DNA of 64,000 bases from [Phialemoniopsis] sp. UDSM-2020. Lineage: Eukaryota > Ascomycota > Sordariomycetes > Thyridiales > Thyridiaceae. The notes under the pieces were generated by a model. The model was not told where the DNA came from and searched no databases. It worked only from the letters and a program-made list of their open reading frames with translations. Each line of letters begins with the position of its first letter. The stretch's first letter is position 1. Where the stretch lies: the NCBI GenBank assembly GCA_018873225.1, contig JAEILZ010000003.1, positions 1,426,001 to 1,490,000 of the forward strand. Direction: 5' to 3'. Shown piece by piece: positions 49,112-60,850 of this stretch. The translations under genes were made by a program, and so were the position numbers.

Positions 49112-50346
49112 TCACGCCAGCCTGTTTGCCCGTTCCCTCTCGACCTCGTACATGAAGTCGAAGTAGCCCTTGTCGAAGAAGTGCACTCTGACGTAACCGT
49201 CCTCACCACCACTTGCGTAGCCCCTGCCTGTAGGGTCAGCAGCAACAGTGTTCTGGGTTGCAAAATTAGTAATTTGTTGTGTTTAACGCTATACGGGGAT
49301 AATATCCTTACCAGAGGACCGAAGTGACCCCTGACACGACCAATCTCCTCCTCAAAGATCTTGTGGTAGAACCTGGCCTCGAAACGACCCTGCCTCGCCG
49401 AGGTGGTGGTGACATCCATGGCGGCCTGACCACCTCCGAGTACAACAAACTCCTTCTTGGGTGTGATGGTGGCGCTGTTGAGAGGGGTGTCGGAAACGTA
49501 GGTCTTGAGGACCTCGAGGTCGCGGGCGGTGATGAGCTTGGCGGACTTGTCCTTGGAGGCGGTGATGAAGTAGGTGCGGTCTTGGGACCACTGGATGTCG
49601 GTGATGGGGGAGCCCAGGTCGTGGATTTGGATGTTGTAGATCAGCTCGCCGGTCTTGGCGTCGTACTGGGAGACGGAGCCGTCCTCGTGGCCGGCGATGA
49701 TGTACTTGGACAGGTAGCTCCAGCCGGCGACGGTGGCCTTGGACTCGTCGCAGACAATGGTCATGGCCTTCTCGTCGCTCTGCTCGGCGTCGACGTCGAG
49801 CTTGATGTCGAGGACGACGACGGTGCCGAGGTGGCCCATGCGCTTCTCGGTGACGCCGAGCAGCTTGGTGCCGTCCTCGTTGAACTCGACGCGCTTGACG
49901 GCCGTGGGGAACTCCCAGGTGTGCAGGCACTTGCCGCTCTTGATGTCCCAGAGGCGGATGGTGTTGTCGGCGGAGCCGCTGGCGATCATGGTGTCGGTCG
50001 GGTCGACGTCGACGGTCCAGATGGCGCCCTGGTGGCCGTGGTACGTGCCCAGGCGCTCGCCGTTGTGCGAGAACCAGACGCAGATCTGCTGGTCCTTGGA
50101 GGTGGAGAAGATGAGGTCGCCATCGCGGTTGTATCTGAGATTCCCAGCATGTTAGTTCATGTGTCCACCAGCCAAATATGTAATATCGTAGTGATCTCGT
50201 GTTTGTGTCTTGGGTGTTTTCTTTCGTCGCGATAGCTTCGTTCTTCGTGGCTTGAGTGGGTAAGGAAGGTGGGTGGGTGTAGTGGTCTCTACGCACCGAA
50301 TCTGGGTGAGAGCACGCTCGTGCCCTGCCAATAGAATAGGCCTCAT
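49112..50346 (-). CDS. TIF34: Translation initiation factor eIF3 subunit i
   Basis: WD40 subunit of eIF3, bridging eIF3b and eIF3g in the 43S pre-initiation complex. Three exons: 50297-50346, 49312-50134 and 49112-49252, giving 337 aa, the normal length for the family; phases match. It opens with [20 protein letters not shown], the conserved eIF3i start, then the repeats [40 protein letters not shown] and [18 protein letters not shown]. Also seen are [13 protein letters not shown] and [20 protein letters not shown]. The final exon has the hallmark [21 protein letters not shown] 303-aa open frame on the other strand over the same DNA is an antisense shadow. The gene is head-to-head with C1-THF synthase, about 1.3 kb apart. 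Confidence 0.96.
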
Positions 50347-51661
50347 GTTGACGGATGAATATGCAAGTCTCTACTCCTCGAGAACTATGCAATAACTCGT
50401 GGGTTGTGGTGGTCCGCCCTTTATGCTCGCGGGTCGTGCTGGGCCTTCGTCGTCGTCGTCGGTCGCAGAATTAAAATTGCAGAGATTGTGCGAAGCAGAA
50501 ACGCCGGAAGCGCGGGGCAAAACGCCCCACCACAGCCAAAGAAAGACCAGGCTCAACTCAAGTGCTGATTTGAGCCACACCTCGAATCCCTCAGGGACAG
50601 TCATCGCTTGCTTCACCGCCTTCACACGTGACTCATAGTGTGGCTCGTGCGCTTCCCCCCCTGTCCAGTTTGGGACGCCAGTGAAAGTCGTTGACCTCAG
50701 GATGAATTGGACTTTGGTCAGGAGAGACAGCATCTAGAGTCTGTGACGTACGATATAGTCGCTGGTGTACGATATGCAGCTCATCTCGCATTCTTTGCGC
50801 TCGTATTGTTCGTTTTACTGTCGTTCAATTGCTTGTGACTCGACCTAGGCGACACGATCGTCACGCGTTTTGAGGTACCTACCAGTTCAAGCCTTTTCTC
50901 TCCTAGACCCTCCAGCAAGCGATCATCCGTGTACAGTCCGGCGTTTGCTTTGCGACCCCCCGTCATCCCCTTGACTCTATCTGAGCTTATCTGGGACATC
51001 ATGCAGTGATAAGCTTGCATTTTATGACCAAACTCTTCACTCAACGAGACTGGTCATCGTCCCACTTTGAGTCATCGCCAAGGCAGCACTGCTTAGCACC
51101 GGCACAGGCCGAGTGCATGCTCGGCACAGGCCCGAGAGGGAGATCCGCTACGGGAGTATGATCCGACTCTGCTGTTGTCAATCGGCTGCTGCTCCTGGCA
51201 CTGCAAGCACTGCTGCACACATGCGCCGGCTTGCGACAGGCACGCAAGAATTGAAACGGAAAGAGATTTTCAGGTCTACACTTCCAAATTCCGCCAGTGT
51301 TGACAAGAAGAAATTCTCGAGTTACACCACCGAGGTCAGCCGCTATTCTTGTGCAAAACCGGCGGACCGCATCGGAAATTCAGGGGCCCAAAAGTTCCCC
51401 GGATCCCGTAGCCGCTACAGGGAGCTTCCTTTTCCAGCGCCCATTCACACCGCCTCAGCCCCGCGTTTCTGCCCGTCAGATTCAACACCATCCCGAAGCC
51501 CCCCGCCGAAAAACTTCTTTGTTTCTGCTTCATCTCTGCATGCCAGTCCCAATTTGAGGCCATTTTCTATTCTGAGTCTGTCGCGAACCTGGCCCTCTGG
51601 TCAATTGCACCGTCGGAGCACCGATTTTATCAGCCGGGGTTTTTCCACCTCCCCAGTCACC
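50347..51661. other. Divergent upstream region, eIF3i and C1-THF synthase
   Basis: No separate gene. The frame of C1-THF synthase exon 1 stays open upstream to about 51113; see the finding on a possible mitochondrial presequence. Confidence 0.5.
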
Positions 51662-53668
51662 ATGACGGCCACACGGATTGACGGCACGGCGATTGCCAAG
51701 AAAATCCGGGAAGGTCTCCATGCCCAGATCCAAGAGACGCAAAAGGTCAACCCCCAGTACCAGCCATGCCTCAAGATTATCCAGGGTGAGTCGCTACTGT
51801 GTCATTTTCCAAAAACGCGCATCTGGTGTATTAACTTGCTGGCTTTTCAGTGGCCGACCGTTCGGACTCAAGTATGACTGATCCCTTACCCCCATGTACC
51901 TCGGTATCAAACTAACATACCTATTAAGCCACCTATGTTCGTATGAAGCTCAAGGCCGCCCAGGAAGTAAGTATACACCCCTCGACGTATTTCCTACACC
52001 GGTGACAAGGCATTGACTCGAGAACAGGCTGGCATCGGATGCGAACTGATCCATCTGCCCGAGAGTATTACCGAGGCTGAGCTCCTCGACCAGATCACCC
52101 AGCTCAACGATGATCCCTCCGTTCATGGAATCCTCGTTCAGCTTCCTTTGCCTAACCACCTCTCCGAGTACACTGTGACTTCAGCGGTGGCCGACGAGAA
52201 GGATGTGGACGGGTTCGGCACCAACAACATCGGCGAGCTTGCCAAGCGCGGAGGTCGTCCTTCTTTCGTCCCGTGCACCCCCAAGGGTGTTATGGTTCTA
52301 CTCCAAGAGGCCGGCGTTGACCTGCGAGGCAAGAATGCCGTGGTTATGGGCCGCAGCGACATCGTTGGTAGCCCCGTCAGCTACCTGCTCAAGAATGCCG
52401 ACGCCACAGTCACCGTTTGCCACTCTCGAACCGCAGACCTCGACGTCCATCTCAAGAACGCCGATATTGTGGTGGCCGCGATTGGTCAACCCAACTTCAT
52501 TCGGGGCGAGTGGCTGAAGCCCGGTGTCGTCGTGATTGATGTCGGTACTAACTACATCCCCGACTCGACCAAGAAGTCTGGCCAGCGCCTCGTTGGAGAT
52601 GTCGACTATGAGTCCGCCTCCAAGGTTGCCTCCTTCATCACGCCTGTTCCCGGCGGTGTTGGACCCATGACCGTCGCCATGCTTCTGCAGAACGTTGTCG
52701 ACTCCACAAATCAGTACTTTGAGCGACAGAGGAATCGTCACATCACGCCGAGTCCCCTGAAGCTTCAAGAGCCTGTCCCATCAGATATTGCCATCTCGAG
52801 GGCACAAGTTCCTAAGCAGATCACTCGCGTTGCCCGTGAGATTGGTATTGCCGGTGGAGAGCTCGAACCCTACGGTGCATACAAGGCGAAGGTCCACCTC
52901 AGTCTGCTAAAACGCCTGGGGCACCGAAAGAACGGCCGTTATGTCGTTGTCACCGGCATTACTCCTACACCCTTGGGAGAGGGCAAGTCTACCACGACTA
53001 TGGGCCTTGCGCAAGCTCTGGGTGCTCATCTGGGCCGTCTCACTTTCGCCAACGTCAGACAGCCGAGTCAAGGACCCACCTTTGGCATCAAGGGAGGCGC
53101 CGCTGGCGGTGGCTACAGCCAGGTTATCCCCATGGACGAGTTTAATATGCATCTGACGGGCGATATTCACGCTATCTCGGCTGCCAACAACCTCTTGGCT
53201 GCCGCCATCGAGACGCGCATCTTCCACGAAAACACACAGAAGGATGGTCCTCTGTACAAGCGACTCGTACCTGCGAAGAATGGAAAGCGTGTTTTCGCTC
53301 CCATCATGTTCCGCCGTCTGAAAAAGCTTGGTATTGACAAGACCAACCCGGACGACTTGACCGAAGATGAGATTCACCGGTTTGCTCGCCTGGACATTGA
53401 CCCCGAGACGATTACCTGGAGGAGAGTGTTGGATGTTAATGACCGGCACTTGCGAGGTATCACTGTCGGCATCGCCCCGACCGAGAAGGGGCAAGTCCGC
53501 CAGACTGGATTTGACATCTCGGTTGCCAGCGAGTGCATGGCCATCCTTGCCCTGAGCACAGACTTGGCCGACATGCGAGAGAGGTTGGGAAGAATGGTCG
53601 TCGCTACGTCCAGGAACGGTGATCCTGTCACTTGTGACGACATCGGAGCGGGTGGTGCTCTGACTGCC

Positions 53669-53704
<36 letters not shown>

Positions 53705-54667
53705 TCTCTCGAGGGAACCCCCGTCTTTGTCCACGCCGGACCTTTCGCGAACATCAGCATCGGCAACAGCTCCATCCTTGCCGACAAGATGGCTCTTAAG
53801 CTGACTGGTACTGAGCCGGATGAGGACTACTCATCCAAGGCCGGTTTTGTTGTGACTGAAGCCGGCTTCGACTTCACCATGGGCGGCGAGCGTTTCTTTA
53901 ACATCAAGTGCCGCACTTCGGGACTTTCTCCTGATGTTGTGGTCATTGTTGCTACTGTCCGTGCCCTGAAGGTGCACGGCGGTGGCCCACCTATCGCCCC
54001 TGGCGCGACACTCAGCCCGGTGTACAAGGAGGAGAACGTCGACATCCTCCGTGCTGGCTGCGTCAACCTGCGCAAGCAGATCGCCAATGCCAAGAGCTAC
54101 GGTATCCCAGTCGTTGTAGCCATTAACAAATTCGCCACGGACACCGATGCCGAGATCGCAGTCATCCGTGAGGAGGCTATTGCTGCAGGTGCTGAGGATG
54201 CCATTTTGGCGAACCACTGGGCTAAGGGCGGCAAGGGCGCCGTTGACCTGGCCAAGGGCGTCATCGCTGCCAGCGAGAAGCCCAAGGACCTTCAGCTTCT
54301 GTACGAGACAGAGGGCAACACCGTAAAGGAGCGCATCGAGGCCATCGCAAAGAAAATGTACGGCGCCGAGGCTGTTGAGCTCAGCCCCCTTGCCGAGCGC
54401 AAGGTTGAGACCTACACCAACCAAGGCTTCGGTCACCTACCTATCTGCATCGCCAAGACGCAGTACTCGCTGTCGCACGACCCGGATCTCAAGGGCGCGC
54501 CGACGGGCTTCACGGTGCCTATCAGAGACGTCCGTATGGCGGCCGGCGCTGGCTACTTCTACGCCCTGGCGGCCGATATCCAGACCATCCCCGGCCTGCC
54601 GACGGCGCCCGGATATCTGAATGTGGATGTGGATGTGGAGACTGGAGACATTGAGGGATTGTTTTAA
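51662..54667 (+). CDS. ADE3: C1-tetrahydrofolate synthase, trifunctional
   Basis: Interconverts one-carbon folates: methylene-THF dehydrogenase, methenyl-THF cyclohydrolase and formate-THF ligase. Exons 51662-51785, 51851-51871, 51928-51965 and 52028-54667 give 940 aa, full length for the family. The N-terminal dehydrogenase/cyclohydrolase (about 1-300) shows [34 protein letters not shown] with the catalytic Tyr-x3-Lys, [21 protein letters not shown] and [17 protein letters not shown]. The ligase domain (about 310-940) has the P-loop [35 protein letters not shown] and [21 protein letters not shown] 21-bp exon lies between two short introns. The cytosolic start at 51662 matches ADE3-type proteins, but the upstream frame is open and could add a mitochondrial presequence (MIS1-type). 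Confidence 0.96.
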
Positions 54668-55337
54668 TCCCGAGAAACTTAAGAAGAGCGGCCTATGAGC
54701 AGGGCACAAGTAGACGCATGATATGGCCGTGTGGGATTCTCCATTTAGATAGGGCTTCGTTAGACAAGAGAGGGACGGGACGGGATAGAAAGTCAACACC
54801 TATTCCTTCAACAAACGGCGCTGGGGTTGCTTTGGCACTTAACTTTTGCCAAACAGGGGGTCATATCCAATCTACCAAGAGCAATTTTTTCGAATATTAT
54901 AAAATTACCATATAATATCAGGCGAAAGCTGAGCACACAATCCTTTTACTGAACAAACATCGCGAGCACAGTAAATGTCGTACGTATTGGCCGTCGATGG
55001 ACGTTCAACTTGAGTTGCCCCCGTGTGCACTCGACAGGGATTCCCCAGGTTTTCTCCTACATACCTACTTGCCGTGCACACGGCAAATGAGTAAAGAAAG
55101 GACCTTTTTTGGACCCGTTTCCCATCTACCGTACCGCGTCCCCTTTTGCTCCCGTCAAACGATCCGTTTCCCCCCCCCGTCCTGTCAGCTGTGCGTCTTG
55201 CGTCGGACATTTTTCTCTTCCCTGCTCAGCCCGGTGCGGTGGTCGATCACAGGTCAAGGGTTCATATAAATCATACACATACTGGGATCCACTCATTGCT
55301 GTCTTAATGAGCGATCGTCCCCCTTTGGGTGCTGGAT

Positions 55338-55492
55338 GTGTATAGAGTTGTTAAGGGTAAATAACACGTCCCTGCCAGGTACTGACCTGTATGGAATTGG
55401 GCAGTGGGATAGCCTCCACCCAGCTTTCGATACCTGACAGGGGGATCGAAACTTCAGCCTGCAACTTTCGTAAGTTATCCGGCTAGCTACCA
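55338..55492 (-). repeat. Dispersed SINE-like repeat, copy 2
   Basis: Matches copies 1 and 3. Read on the minus strand it starts with TAGCTAGCCGG, a good fit to an RNA polymerase III box A. About 37 bases later comes GTTTCGATCCC, close to box B. The tail ends in TATTTACCCTTAACAAC. This is the copy with the best promoter-like boxes. Confidence 0.8.
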
Positions 55493-56267
55493 TGGCGGCC
55501 GACCGGAAAGGGCTTTCCTATGATATGAGGCCTAGTAAGGTTCGTATGCTTCAAATTAATACGATACAATGTCTCGAGACTGGTGGACGGTGTCTCCTGA
55601 TCGTATGGAAGCGGGTGTTAGACAGTCAGCCACACAATTGATCCCAATCAACGCTGTTTGGTTCTCCTGCTCGGTGAGCAACGCCTCATTTTCCTTGGCG
55701 AAGATTCTCGAAGCCCTGTTCACGAAGGCCGATTTGTCGACATGCAGATAGAAAACAAATATAGCCTGAACGTGTGAGTTTGCAGAGATTCAAACTCACC
55801 ATTGGAGGAAGGGTAGGGTCACCTTGACCGGGGGAATCCCTGGTCCTGGGTAAATACAGACACACACATACACACACATGTATGCAGGGTGACGATCACA
55901 AGTGAAAAGAGCATGGGGGTGGACTGGCAAAATTACCCGATTGCACAAAACATCTGACCTTGCATTACATCTCTGACGCCTTCTAAAATACAGCTTAATC
56001 TCCGCAGTCTTGGAGGAGAGGAGATATGATCAAAATGAGCAACCGAGGATATGCCGGCTTTGCTGGTACGCGCTGTTCATGCATGTACCAGAGAAGAGCC
56101 GGCAGTTGTGTCGTGTAACCCGAGCAACCTCGACATCCATCGTCAAATGTGATGCTTGAAATGCACGTGAGAAAGATAAGAAAGCAAGTATCCCTCCAAG
56201 CGATGCTGGTCTGCAGGATGCCAAGCCCGAGGAATAATTGCAAGCCTTGGCCTCACTTTGACGCCGC

Positions 56268-56437
56268 ACGTACAGAGGTGGTAGGGGTAAAAAAAGACGT
56301 CCATGCGATGTATTGGCCTGTATAGTGTTGGGCAGTGGGATGACCCTCTTGCCAGCGGTCGATACCTGACAGGGGGATCGAAATTTCAGCCTGCGACCTT
56401 CGTAGATAGAAGAGGGCTGTAGAAGGGATTGGCTATC
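56268..56437 (-). repeat. Dispersed SINE-like repeat, copy 3
   Basis: Matches copies 1 and 2; the shared core on the + strand is GTCGATACCTGACAGGGGGA followed by TCGAAATTTCAGCCTGCGACCTTCGTA. The box-B-like TTTCGATCCCC is intact, while the box A position is weak. Confidence 0.8.
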
Positions 56438-56504
56438 TCGTCAGCCCCGAACTCAAGAGCGCAGCAGAAGGCTGTTGCACCTCGGTGTACGCCGGGCTTG
56501 GCTT

Positions 56505-57867
56505 TCAATCCCGGCCAGAGGTGCGTCTTCGCTTGGCTCTGGTCTCCAGCCAGACGACGTCGTCATCGCTGCTCCTCTCATCCTTCTCTGTCGATTCGTA
56601 AACATAGGTAGGAGATAGCACACGACCCTGACGCGGTCTGCGGATAGGCACGTCGAAGTAGGTCTCGTCCTTGAGGGCCGGGCCAGGCCAAACGGGAGCG
56701 TCGGGGTAACGAAGATACTCGGTAGCCCTTGGAACGAGAAATGTCGTTCCAATAGACCGCCGATAAGGGTGGTCGAGCTCTCTCCGGCTGACAAAGCCAG
56801 CCTCATGATACTGTGACGCTCGGCTTTCGTAGATGTAGGCCGGTCGCGGGATGTTCGCCTGCCTTTCGCGGTACCAGTCTTGCGAAGGCATGATAGATGA
56901 AGTTTGCTCCTCAGGTAGGATGTAGCGTCCAGATGTGTGCCTAGGCCGACCATCGTAGGATCTTCCTTCGACTCCCTCAATGGATGGCTCGAGGGCGATC
57001 CTTGAGGAAGTCGAAGTGAATCGAGACGGGACTAAGCTCTGTGATACCAAGGGAAGTTCTCTCTCACCGGAGCCACCGTCTCTTGACAGTGACCGCTCTC
57101 GCTTCGGCTCACGCACAGCAGAAGTGCCGGAGGTGTGGGCGTGGGGCCGGTTTCGGTCGCCTTGCCGTGGATCCGAGGCAGTCTGTTCCTGCTTCTCTGC
57201 AGGTTCCTCCTTCACTTGGGGAGGTCCCTGCTTCTCAGAAGGAATCTCACTTCCCTCCGCTCCCTCATTACGCTCCTCAGGAGAGGGATCCATAGCTGCC
57301 AGTCGTTGCTGCTGCAGGGAATCTAGGTAGTTCCTGTTCAGTTCGCTCCTTAGTGCTTCTCTCGACTCCCTGCGAGAACTACCGGGGTCGTCTTCCTTGG
57401 GGCAAGCAGATGGAGGCAGCCTCTTCTCCGGGGCGCGACCGGCAGTCGAGGAAAAAGGCTTCTCGGTTGCGGTTATGTCTAGGCCGTTCGAAAGAGCCTC
57501 GTCTGGTCTTCTCTCATGACGTGGAAGTAGACGATTTTCTTTGAATGCAATCTCTTGAAGCTTCTTGCTGATGCGCTGATCCCAGTCCTTGTAGGCATTA
57601 GGCAAGGTGACCCTTTGCTCACGCAAGAAATGTAGCTCGGCGCGCGCGAGTTCCAAGGCCTGCTCTTTGCGGCTGCCCAGAAATTCTCTACGACTGCCCT
57701 GGAATGAGTTGTCGCTGATGGGCATCGTGGGCGAAGCACGATTACAGGGACTTGCAAACGGTGATGGTGATCTAGTCAAAGCAGTCAGAGTGAAGAAACA
57801 AGAATGGCAGTCAAGAAGAGACGGATTGGTGAGAAGAAAAGGTGATTTAGTGTTGACCTCACCTCAT
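56505..57867 (-). CDS. Conserved-looking disordered protein, probable 5-bp first exon
   Basis: Function unknown. The main exon is 56505-57771. The favoured model adds exon 1 at 57863-57867 (ATGAG only, GTGAGG donor, GACTAG acceptor), giving 423 aa that begin MRSPSPFASPCNRASP. The alternative is a single exon from the ATG at 57723-57725 (about 407 aa). A helical N-terminal segment is visible (RREFLGSRKEQALELARAEL, then HFLREQRV and YKDWDQRISKKLQEIAFKEN). The rest is charged and disordered, with Pro/Arg/Tyr motifs (for example PRPAYIYESRASQYHE) and a basic RAKRRRTSGRD at the end, probably a nuclear signal. No enzyme or binding domain is recognised. A nuclear role is only a guess from the basic tail. 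Confidence 0.65.
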
Positions 57868-58573
57868 TTTTAGTTTGACTTCAGATTTATGTCAGAAGGT
57901 GCGACTGCATATCGTGAAAGTCCTGAGTTCAGGCAACTGCCATCGAGGGACTGACGTTGATGTTCGCCTGTGCCTTCCCCTGCTAGAAGGAGATCCGGGC
58001 TGAGATGGCTTGTCAGAGTTTGTAGCAAAGGTGCTGTCCTGATAAGTGCGTGGCCAGAAGCAATCGAGTAGTCGTCAGAGAGATTTTCTTTTCTTCAAGG
58101 TTTCCATGTATGTTCATTAAGCTATCTACCTGATGTACTTATTTGAGAAGTATTTGTGTAGATTTTGTTTTTTGTTTGGTCTTTCGGGTTTCGAATGGAA
58201 GTGCAGGCGGTTCAGGACGACATTTCTCCCAACCCCATGGTGAGTAGAGAGGTCACTGACCTCGTTATTTGTTCCCTCCTTTGTCTACCCTGTCCCTCCC
58301 ATCATTCTACCACTTGACTGTGCGAGGCCAAGGCGTTTCCTCCGCCAGCTCCGATCCCCGGAGGCTCGCCATTTGTAATAAAGGCCCGAGTACGATGCAC
58401 CGTATCCAGTAAATCATGAAAAGAGTGTGTATATCATATCCGAGAGGGAGGGGGTTAAGAGAGGTGACCTCAAACCAAAAAGAAGCGAGTGTTCGCCCCA
58501 GAGTAATGAACGCCGGCCCATATGCAGTCTTGCGCGTAATTTCCCATGTACATCGGCATCAATATTCAAATCA
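57868..58573. other. Intergenic, no gene seen
   Basis: Promoter of the disordered protein gene and 3' flank of the ferric reductase. No supported coding region. Confidence 0.5.
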
Positions 58574-60695
58574 TCACCAGCCGAACTGCTCGCAGTGTAG
58601 CTCCACGCCGGGGCCGTCCAGCCGGATTGCGCTCGCCGTTGAATTGCGTGCAACCCGCATGAGGCTGTCGGGTCCGCACGCCGCGACCAGGACCCGCCTG
58701 TTCTTGTCCGTCGACGAGATGGCCTCGCGGATGAGAGTGGAGATGTCTGGTCGACCGGAGCTGACGGTGTGGTGTAGTCCTGGCCTCCGCGAGTGACCTC
58801 CCTCGTCGTGGCTGGCGTGCGTGTGGTGCTCTTCTGCCGACTTCTCAGGGTCGGATGAAGTACCGTGGGCGTGCATATGGGTAGCAGCTTCTAGAACAGC
58901 CTTTTCGATGTCTGACGGTGAGTTCTCGGTCAATATCTCAGACGACTGCGACGAAACGGTCCGGAGGCGAATAGGTGGGAGCTGAGCAGTGCCTTCTGCC
59001 GAGGATGAGGAGCCCGGGACGCGTGTTACATAGAGAGCGACTGAAACCTTGGGCGAGTGTGCGTGGGTTCGTAGGGTGTTGAGGTGTTCCGAGAACCACG
59101 TGAGATTTTCTGTGTTACTATGTCAGCCGCCGTTCAACAAGGAGGTTCACAATCAAAAACCGAGGCGCCAATTAATCTATTTCTAACATATGAGGTCGAG
59201 GGAGTCGTGTGCCACAACAATGGCTTGTGGCTATGCGAGTCTCAAGGAAGGAAAAAAAGTCTCCGAGGCTTACCATGGGTTTTGAAAGCCCACAGGAACA
59301 CAATTTCCTTGGTTGCCGAAGGGTTCATCCTCTGCAAGAGATTGACAGCTAGGCCGAATGTGTAGCTCGCTCCGCTACCACCGGCGATCAAGATGATCTT
59401 GTCGTACTGCATCGGGTCGGGGAACGTTCCGTATGGTCCCTCCACTGAGGCGCGGAACTTGACCCCAGGATGGGCCACAGCGCGAGCGTGCAGGTCGCGC
59501 GTGAAACCGTCGTAAGAGTTGACGACAAACTCGAGAGGATCCGTCGAGATGATGGTGAATGGATGTGTCTCAAGCTTACGGATACCAGGGATCCAGACGA
59601 GGCAGTGCTTGCCGGGAACAGCCATCGCGGGCGCCTTGGTCAAGACAATGCGAGTACCGCCGTTCGGGAGTGGCGTGAGGGTGGCATAGTTGTTAATGCT
59701 GTAGTACAGGACCCGAGTGAGGCGGATCAGGCGGTCGGTCGCCCACATGCCAGCGATGACGCAGACGACGATTGGTGTCTTGGATGACCACTCCGGGCGG
59801 TGGAAGCCGACACAGACGACCGAGGTCACGAAAGAAAGCCAGTGGACGATGTAGAAGGCTTCGTACCATACTCGCCGGAGCCAGATAGCGGACAGAAAGA
59901 CGCTTAGGAATGCGAAACCTGCGATGATGCCGGCAATTTGTTCATGCTCGCGCATGATATGCCACTTGTTGGTGCTGCCGAAGTACGCGGTGTAGGTCAC
60001 TCCGTGGACTACCATCAACAAGAAAGTGGCGACTCCCGCAATCTGGTGAAGACTGTTCAGTCTTTCATATGAGTAAGCTGTGAGGAAAGCCAAAGGAGTG
60101 TTCTTGAGAGCCAAGAACACGACAAAGGCATAGTTCGCAGTGAGGACCCTAAAACCATTAGCCCACATGAATCGTGAAGATGGTCAGCTCATGTCACCAA
60201 CCAGCCGAATCTAGCAGCGACACTGCCGGGGCTCCAGTCAACATTGGTGAAGAGAGCCGCGCAGTTGATGCCTACGTAGGCGGCTACTAGAAGTCCATGA
60301 CCCGCCGAGTTGAACCCCGGGACTTTGCGAACCAGAATGTTTCTGATAGGTCTGATTCAGATTTAGTATATGGCTCGATCTTTAACGCACGCTAAAGCTG
60401 ACCTGGTGATAGCCACGATTGGCTTTGTGAGAAGCCGTGGCACCGGAGACATAGTCGACCGCTGCATCCTGACGACCATCAATCGAGTCCAGTGGATGAT
60501 CACAAAAAGTGCGATGAGTCCGCATAGTCCCTCGGCGATGGTAATTGTAGCTGCCACGCTGACGCGTTGTCGCTTTGCAAAGAATTCCGGAGTTGGCTTC
60601 CATGCGTGTCCGGCGCTGGATCCTCCTGCTTGACCACCGGCTTGACCACCTGCTTGACCATTCCCCCCTGTGGGAGCTGCAGCACCCCAAGCCAT
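58574..60695 (-). CDS. Ferric reductase-like transmembrane metalloreductase
   Basis: Membrane flavocytochrome moving electrons from NADPH to extracellular Fe(III) or Cu(II). Four exons: 60403-60695, 60202-60351, 59274-60148 and 58574-59109, giving 617 aa with consistent phases. The membrane domain has the bis-haem His pairs H182-x13-H196 and H250-x13-H264 (SLHQIAGVATFLLMVVHG and VHWLSFVTSVVCVGFHRPEW). HPFTI at 343-347 is the FAD-binding motif, GGSGAS at about 404-409 the NADPH-binding loop, and ACGPDSLM near the C-terminus the second NADPH element. The N-terminus is short and Gly/Gln-rich (GQAGG units), with no clear signal peptide. A His-rich insert (10 His in residues 517-553) lies between the NADPH motifs. 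Exon 1 and exon 2 donors (GTCAGC, GTTGGT) are non-optimal but restore the frame. Substrate specificity is not known. Confidence 0.9.
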
Positions 60696-60842
60696 GTTGA
60701 AGTTGAAAAGGTAGATAGACCAGAACCTAAAAGATTGTAAGAAGCCTCGAAGAGAAACGGATACCAGGTGCACCGTGCTTGGCAGTAGAAGAGAGAAAGT
60801 AGATAAGAGAAGCGGGAAGGGTGCCCAAGAGGGTAAGAGACT

Positions 60843-60850
60843 TATATATA
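60843..60850 (-). promoter_or_regulatory. TATA-like element of the ferric reductase gene
   Basis: TATATATA lies about 150 bp before the ferric reductase start codon. An AGATAA word (60801-60806) nearby fits a weak GATA-type site, which in fungi can mediate iron repression, but one copy is not strong evidence. Confidence 0.35.

Larger units (their letters stand above)
54668..56504. other. Intergenic, holds repeat copies 2 and 3
   Basis: No gene seen. Two of the three dispersed repeat copies lie here about 0.8 kb apart in the same orientation. Confidence 0.5.

Noticed and set aside
49324..50235. 303-aa open frame on the + strand opposite eIF3i
   Set aside because: It mirrors the WD40 coding strand, is highly repetitive in Gly/Val/Leu, and has no domain; antisense shadow of a well-supported gene.
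52907..53734. 275-aa open frame opposite C1-THF synthase
   Set aside because: It lies fully inside a conserved exon on the opposite strand; no domain.
39614..60695. A linked iron/proton/polyphosphate system joining the CFEM-like protein, Hv1 and ferric reductase
   Set aside because: The genes are separated by unrelated housekeeping genes (ISWI, eIF3i, C1-THF synthase), and no shared promoter element supports a functional cluster.
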